A stretch of 64,000 nucleotides of DNA from Ostreococcus mediterraneus. Lineage: Eukaryota > Chlorophyta > Mamiellophyceae > Mamiellales > Bathycoccaceae. This document shows, one piece after another, positions 54,684-64,000 of the stretch. The translations under genes and the position numbers were made by a program. Location: positions 163,065 through 227,064 of the forward strand of contig WMKK01000004.1 in NCBI GenBank assembly GCA_012295225.1, read 5' to 3'. The notes beneath the pieces were generated by a model. That model was not told where the DNA came from. It did no database searches and saw nothing but the letters and a program-made list of their open reading frames with translations. Position 1 is the stretch's first letter. Every line of letters starts with the position of its first letter.

Positions 54684-56753
54684 CTACTTTCTTTCACCTT
54701 GCGCTAAACTATCAAGTGTTTCTATGACTATCATTTCTGTAAAATCTACTCGTCGCTTCAAAACTTGTAGGGACTCATCCAAGTTGAACTCCAGAAGACG
54801 GCAAGACGCAGCATCCCAGAAGTCTACAACATCTGTAATGGAATCCACACTCAGAATGCGGCACGCACTCAGCAACCTAGAAAACGTGGTACGCACACTA
54901 GTCTGAGTTAGATTGGACAAACCCGCAACTAAAACGCGCAGTTCACGTTCAAATAGTAGTATTCCAAGTTGATTAAATGTCAAGTTGCCGAATAATGTCA
55001 TCTCCAACGTTATACATAGCCTTGCCGCTAATAATTCAAGAAATTTTGGTAACCAAGTAGTGCAATTCTGCATAGAGCTCTCGTGGCCAAAAGCTTTGGC
55101 AAGTTGTTCATAAAGCCATATCAAGGGTTGAGCCCAAACTTTGCTGCCAGCTAGCAAATCAAATTGCTTCTCTGACAGAATATACTGGGTCAACGACAAC
55201 TGATTCAAAATTTGCTTTACTAGGCCAACAGAATCATGTGCTAGTGTATTTGTCAACTCGATTGATAAACGTTCAAATGCCACTGCTGTGCGTCTCAACT
55301 CTTCAAGTTCCACCTGAAGTGAGCACCAATTTGGATTTTTTGCACGTTGTTCTTCAACAAACGACTCCAAACTGTGATTCATTCCTCTACTGAAATCTAC
55401 GATGAGTTCACTTACGATTGCTGCTTTAACACGGCATGAGACCCCAGACCGAGAGATAAAATTTTCGATTCCTTTGTCACCTCGAATTATGCATGCTCCA
55501 AGCTCTGATAAAGAAACTGATTCTGAATTCTGGGATAGATTACTTGATACTTGCGATATACGACCATGAAGATCCTTCAGAACTTCATTCACATCTCTTA
55601 CTATGGTTTGAAGTGCTTTGGACCAGCTTGTAGCGTGCGACCTTTGAGTACTCCTCTGCAGAACGTAGAAAATGTCGTGCACACAGGCTGCATCTATCAG
55701 CCCCTGAGAAAGAGAATGGCGTACAATTTCGCTGTATTGTTGGCGAAGAAGGCGAATTTCATTGCTGATATACACCGAACACAACATACGAATATTGTCG
55801 TGCATTGATGAGTCGATGCGTACTGAAGAGCGTGCATCATCCCCACGTAAGTTCGCCCCAGTACGAGCCTGAAGCTCCTCACAGAAAGCTTTACACGCTC
55901 GGCCAATCAAAACAGTATTCTCAATTTCATCTTCTGAAAGTGCCCCTGTGCCGTGCTTATTAGCAAAAGTTACGAGTCTCGGTTTAACTATGGATGAAAC
56001 ACGAGAATTTACGGACTGGACGAGCAGGTGGAGCGCCCCTTGCTCAAAATATTTGTTAAGATCTGGAAAGTATAAGTCAAGAAACCGGAGCGCGTAACTG
56101 AATATAAATGGGATCTCTTTTAATGGCTCATTATTGAGGAATGCATTTTGACTCGAAATCTCGAAATTCACGCAGTCGACCAGAAGCTCGCTTATAAAAG
56201 AGATGCCTTGGTCACTTGGTCCAAGTGAAGGGTACGTTGTTATGAGAGAGGTGATGTCACGTGACCTACCGGTTCCCACGGCTGACTTTGAATATGAAGC
56301 AAGATAAAGCCGTAAATCTTCCATCAGATTCTCAAGTTTCGAGTAGAGCGGTAGGCTTGTATGCAAAAGGCTACATCGTGTTACGATTTTGTAACACTTC
56401 TTGGCGTGCACTGAAGCCGTCTCGATATCATTCTCTACGAGTGAACGTTTTATAGCAAGCTCCTCCATCTTAAACTGATAAAGCATAAGCATGACATCTC
56501 GGGTCGCCTTTAAATTTTTTACCGCCTGACCAAGTTCTTTTAATCTTTGCGTACTTTTCGTGACGACTTTCTTATTGGGTGAATTCACAAAATCCGATAG
56601 ATTTGCAAGAGGACTGGCACCCTTTGAGGAAGTCGAGGACGAATTTGCTCGAACGACATTAAAGACTTCAGCCTCCGGCATCGTTTTGAAGGCCCGTCGC
56701 TTTGAGCTCACTTCTCGGAAAAGGGCGATCTGAGCAGCGCGTTGTGCGAGCAT
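54684..56753 (-). CDS. COG4: Conserved oligomeric Golgi complex subunit 4 (COG4)
   Basis: COG4 is part of the tethering complex for retrograde vesicles within the Golgi. Single exon, 689 residues, mostly alpha-helical. The C-terminal block is characteristic: ITLEMTLFGNLTFNQLGILL, FERELRVLVAGLSNLTQTSV, RTTFSRLLSACRILSVDSIT, DVVDFWDAASCRLLEFNLDE, which aligns to the end of COG4 (LGGLQFDKELRSL ... TVRDKF-RL-QM-TIL-LE-V-EILDYW). Upstream, FIFSYALRFLDLYFPDLNKY and LSLTQYILSEKQFDLLAG fit as well. The ATG at 56753 lies 115 bp from the divergent alpha6 proteasome start, so the promoter is probably shared. It converges on GatA with 50 bp between. Confidence 0.85.
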   Translation of the reverse strand: MLAQRAAQIALFREVSSKRRAFKTMPEAEVFNVVRANSSSTSSKGASPLANLSDFVNSPNKKVVTKSTQRLKELGQAVKNLKATRDVMLMLYQFKMEELAIKRSLVENDIETASVHAKKCYKIVTRCSLLHTSLPLYSKLENLMEDLRLYLASYSKSAVGTGRSRDITSLITTYPSLGPSDQGISFISELLVDCVNFEISSQNAFLNNEPLKEIPFIFSYALRFLDLYFPDLNKYFEQGALHLLVQSVNSRVSSIVKPRLVTFANKHGTGALSEDEIENTVLIGRACKAFCEELQARTGANLRGDDARSSVRIDSSMHDNIRMLCSVYISNEIRLLRQQYSEIVRHSLSQGLIDAACVHDIFYVLQRSTQRSHATSWSKALQTIVRDVNEVLKDLHGRISQVSSNLSQNSESVSLSELGACIIRGDKGIENFISRSGVSCRVKAAIVSELIVDFSRGMNHSLESFVEEQRAKNPNWCSLQVELEELRRTAVAFERLSIELTNTLAHDSVGLVKQILNQLSLTQYILSEKQFDLLAGSKVWAQPLIWLYEQLAKAFGHESSMQNCTTWLPKFLELLAARLCITLEMTLFGNLTFNQLGILLFERELRVLVAGLSNLTQTSVRTTFSRLLSACRILSVDSITDVVDFWDAASCRLLEFNLDESLQVLKRRVDFTEMIVIETLDSLAQGERK

Positions 56754-56868
56754 TCATTTCGCGCTCCGGTCTTTTGCTGAGAAATATTTTTGGCGAAAAA
56801 AATACTTTCAGTGACTGTCAAAGGCGAGACCACATTTCAACGCGTCGTTCACAACTGCTCAGGAGGCG

Positions 56869-57888
56869 ATGTTCCGAAATCAATACGATCAGGTGAGATT
56901 TGCTCGACGTTTGCATCATTCGAAACTGAGAATCTTCTAGGACGTCCTCACGTGGAGTCCTCACGGGCGCCTACATCAAGTAGAGTGTAAGTTTCAACGC
57001 ATTGATGTAGCCGAGCGAAATTACTTACGATCAAATAGATGCCGTGGAAGCTGTAGCTCAAGGAAGCACAGTCGTTGGTTGCAAGGTATTAGTTTTTGTT
57101 CACGCGCCAACTGTGGAGGTAACCTTTTCGACAGAGTTCTACAGCTGCTGTACTTGTTGCTTTGAAGCGGTCTTCCTCAGATCTTGCGACTCGTCATGAG
57201 AAACTCTTTTGCGTAAGTAAGCAGGTAGGAGTGGCCGTTTCTGGTCTAGTTTCCGATGGGTATCAGATTGCAACTATTCTGCGCGACGCGGCGATCAATT
57301 CTAGTTTTGTCTATAAACAAGAGGCCAGAGTATCGCAGCTGTGTGCTGCAACTACTAGAAAACTACAGGTAAGAGGTTCGCTGTTTAGAGAAGCACAATA
57401 TTTTTAGCTTAGCTTAGTCATGCACGCAACACTCTTCAAGACGACCATACGGTGTCGGTATTATACTTGCTGGTTTTGATGAGTCTGGTGTCCAACTTCA
57501 CCAAATTATGCCAACGGGCGAATCATATGAATGTGAAGCGATCAGCATAGGTTCGGATCAACAAAAATCTCTATGTAAGCGATCGTAACATTTTGTTTTA
57601 GGAAATAGATCGCAAGCTTCAAGAACATATCTTGAAAAGCGCTTGAAAGATTTACCTTCAATGACGCTGGATGAGGTACGACATTTTTGTTTCAAGAACT
57701 GAACATGAAGCTCAGCGTTCGTGTAGTTAGTACTGCTCGGTTTAAGTGCCTTGAGAGAGGCATGTCCCGATGGTAAACTTGATGCAGAGGGCTGTACTCT
57801 AGGTGCAGTCCATGCCGGTGAATTTCGTTTGTTAGGCGACTCTGATGTGCATCGCTACCTGAGTTTGATAAACCATAGAACTGGTTGA
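56869..57888 (+). CDS. PAF1: 20S proteasome subunit alpha6 (PAF1/PSMA1 type)
   Basis: From ATG 56869 the spliced protein reads MFRNQYDQ, then DVLTWSPHGRLHQVEYAVEA and VAQGSTVVGCK, which is the alpha1/PSMA1 start (MFRNQYD-D-T-WSP-GR-HQ-EYA-EAV). The Tyr codon is split by an intron (GAG T|gtaagt...aatag|AT GCC). Further exons give AVLVALKRSSSDLATRHEKL, VGVAVSGLVSDGYQIATILR, RPYGVGIILAGFDESGVQLH, ISIGSDQQKS, SRTYLEKRLKDF and the end VHRYLSLINHRTG with TGA at 57886-57888. About nine exons with introns of about 40-60 nt. The C-terminus is short compared with animal PSMA1. It starts divergently from COG4 and ends 34 bp before the convergent beta-galactosidase. Confidence 0.9.
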
Positions 57889-57922
57889 AGGAATCATGCA
57901 GAAGTCAACTTTGTAATTACAA

Positions 57923-64000
<6,078 letters not shown>

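Overview
This window looks like a nuclear contig from a very compact green alga. Plastid machinery is nuclear-encoded and plant-like: a TOC75 import channel, a plastid HSP70 with a transit peptide, and two inactive ClpR protease subunits. Telomere-type heptamers TTTAGGG occur inside repeats, and introns are mostly 36-75 nt. A P2X ATP receptor, known from Ostreococcus, is present. With modest GC, dense small introns and many DNA transposons, the window fits the low-GC 'big outlier chromosome' of Mamiellophyceae such as Ostreococcus or a close relative. That assignment is inference from gene content, not from a search.

Layout. 0-4.2 kb: the 5' exon of NAC-beta (minus strand), a 1.5 kb TIR element, panB, and proteasome alpha3. 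4.2-10.3 kb: a transposon nest with palindromic TGCATA sequence, an 860 bp assembly gap, element A', a 979 bp TIR element inserted in A', and a complete pogo-like element with its transposase. 10.5-20.9 kb: a tightly packed, mostly alternating set of genes: ClpR4-like, eIF6, an RRP36-like protein, a deoxynucleoside kinase, a polyprenol/phytol kinase-like protein, an ethanolamine kinase, MAK16 and TFIIA large subunit. 21.0-25.6 kb: a repeat element, P2X, a SANT-like gene and a MITE. 25.9-36.3 kb: TOC75, plastid HSP70, a 927 bp TIR element, a small membrane protein, a second ClpR and eIF2-alpha. 36.4-44.8 kb: separase, a class I HDAC and a coiled-coil protein. 45.2-47.9 kb: three more elements, one nested in another. 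48-61.1 kb: DDX49/Dbp8 helicase, COQ4, a second copy of element A with a 485 bp gap, GatA, COG4, proteasome alpha6 and a GH2 beta-galactosidase. 61.1-64 kb: no gene that I can support.

The genes are housekeeping and do not form one pathway. Two themes recur: protein fate (two proteasome alpha subunits, two ClpR subunits, plastid HSP70, TOC75, NAC-beta, separase) and ribosome or translation (eIF6, eIF2-alpha, MAK16, DDX49, RRP36-like, GatA). Genes are of two kinds: heavily fragmented by tiny introns (alpha3, alpha6, ClpR4, eIF6, MAK16, TFIIA, GatA) or nearly intronless (separase, COG4, GH2, DDX49, COQ4).

All splice models were made by eye from GT-AG sites, reading frame and family alignment. 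Gene ends are firmer than internal exon edges.
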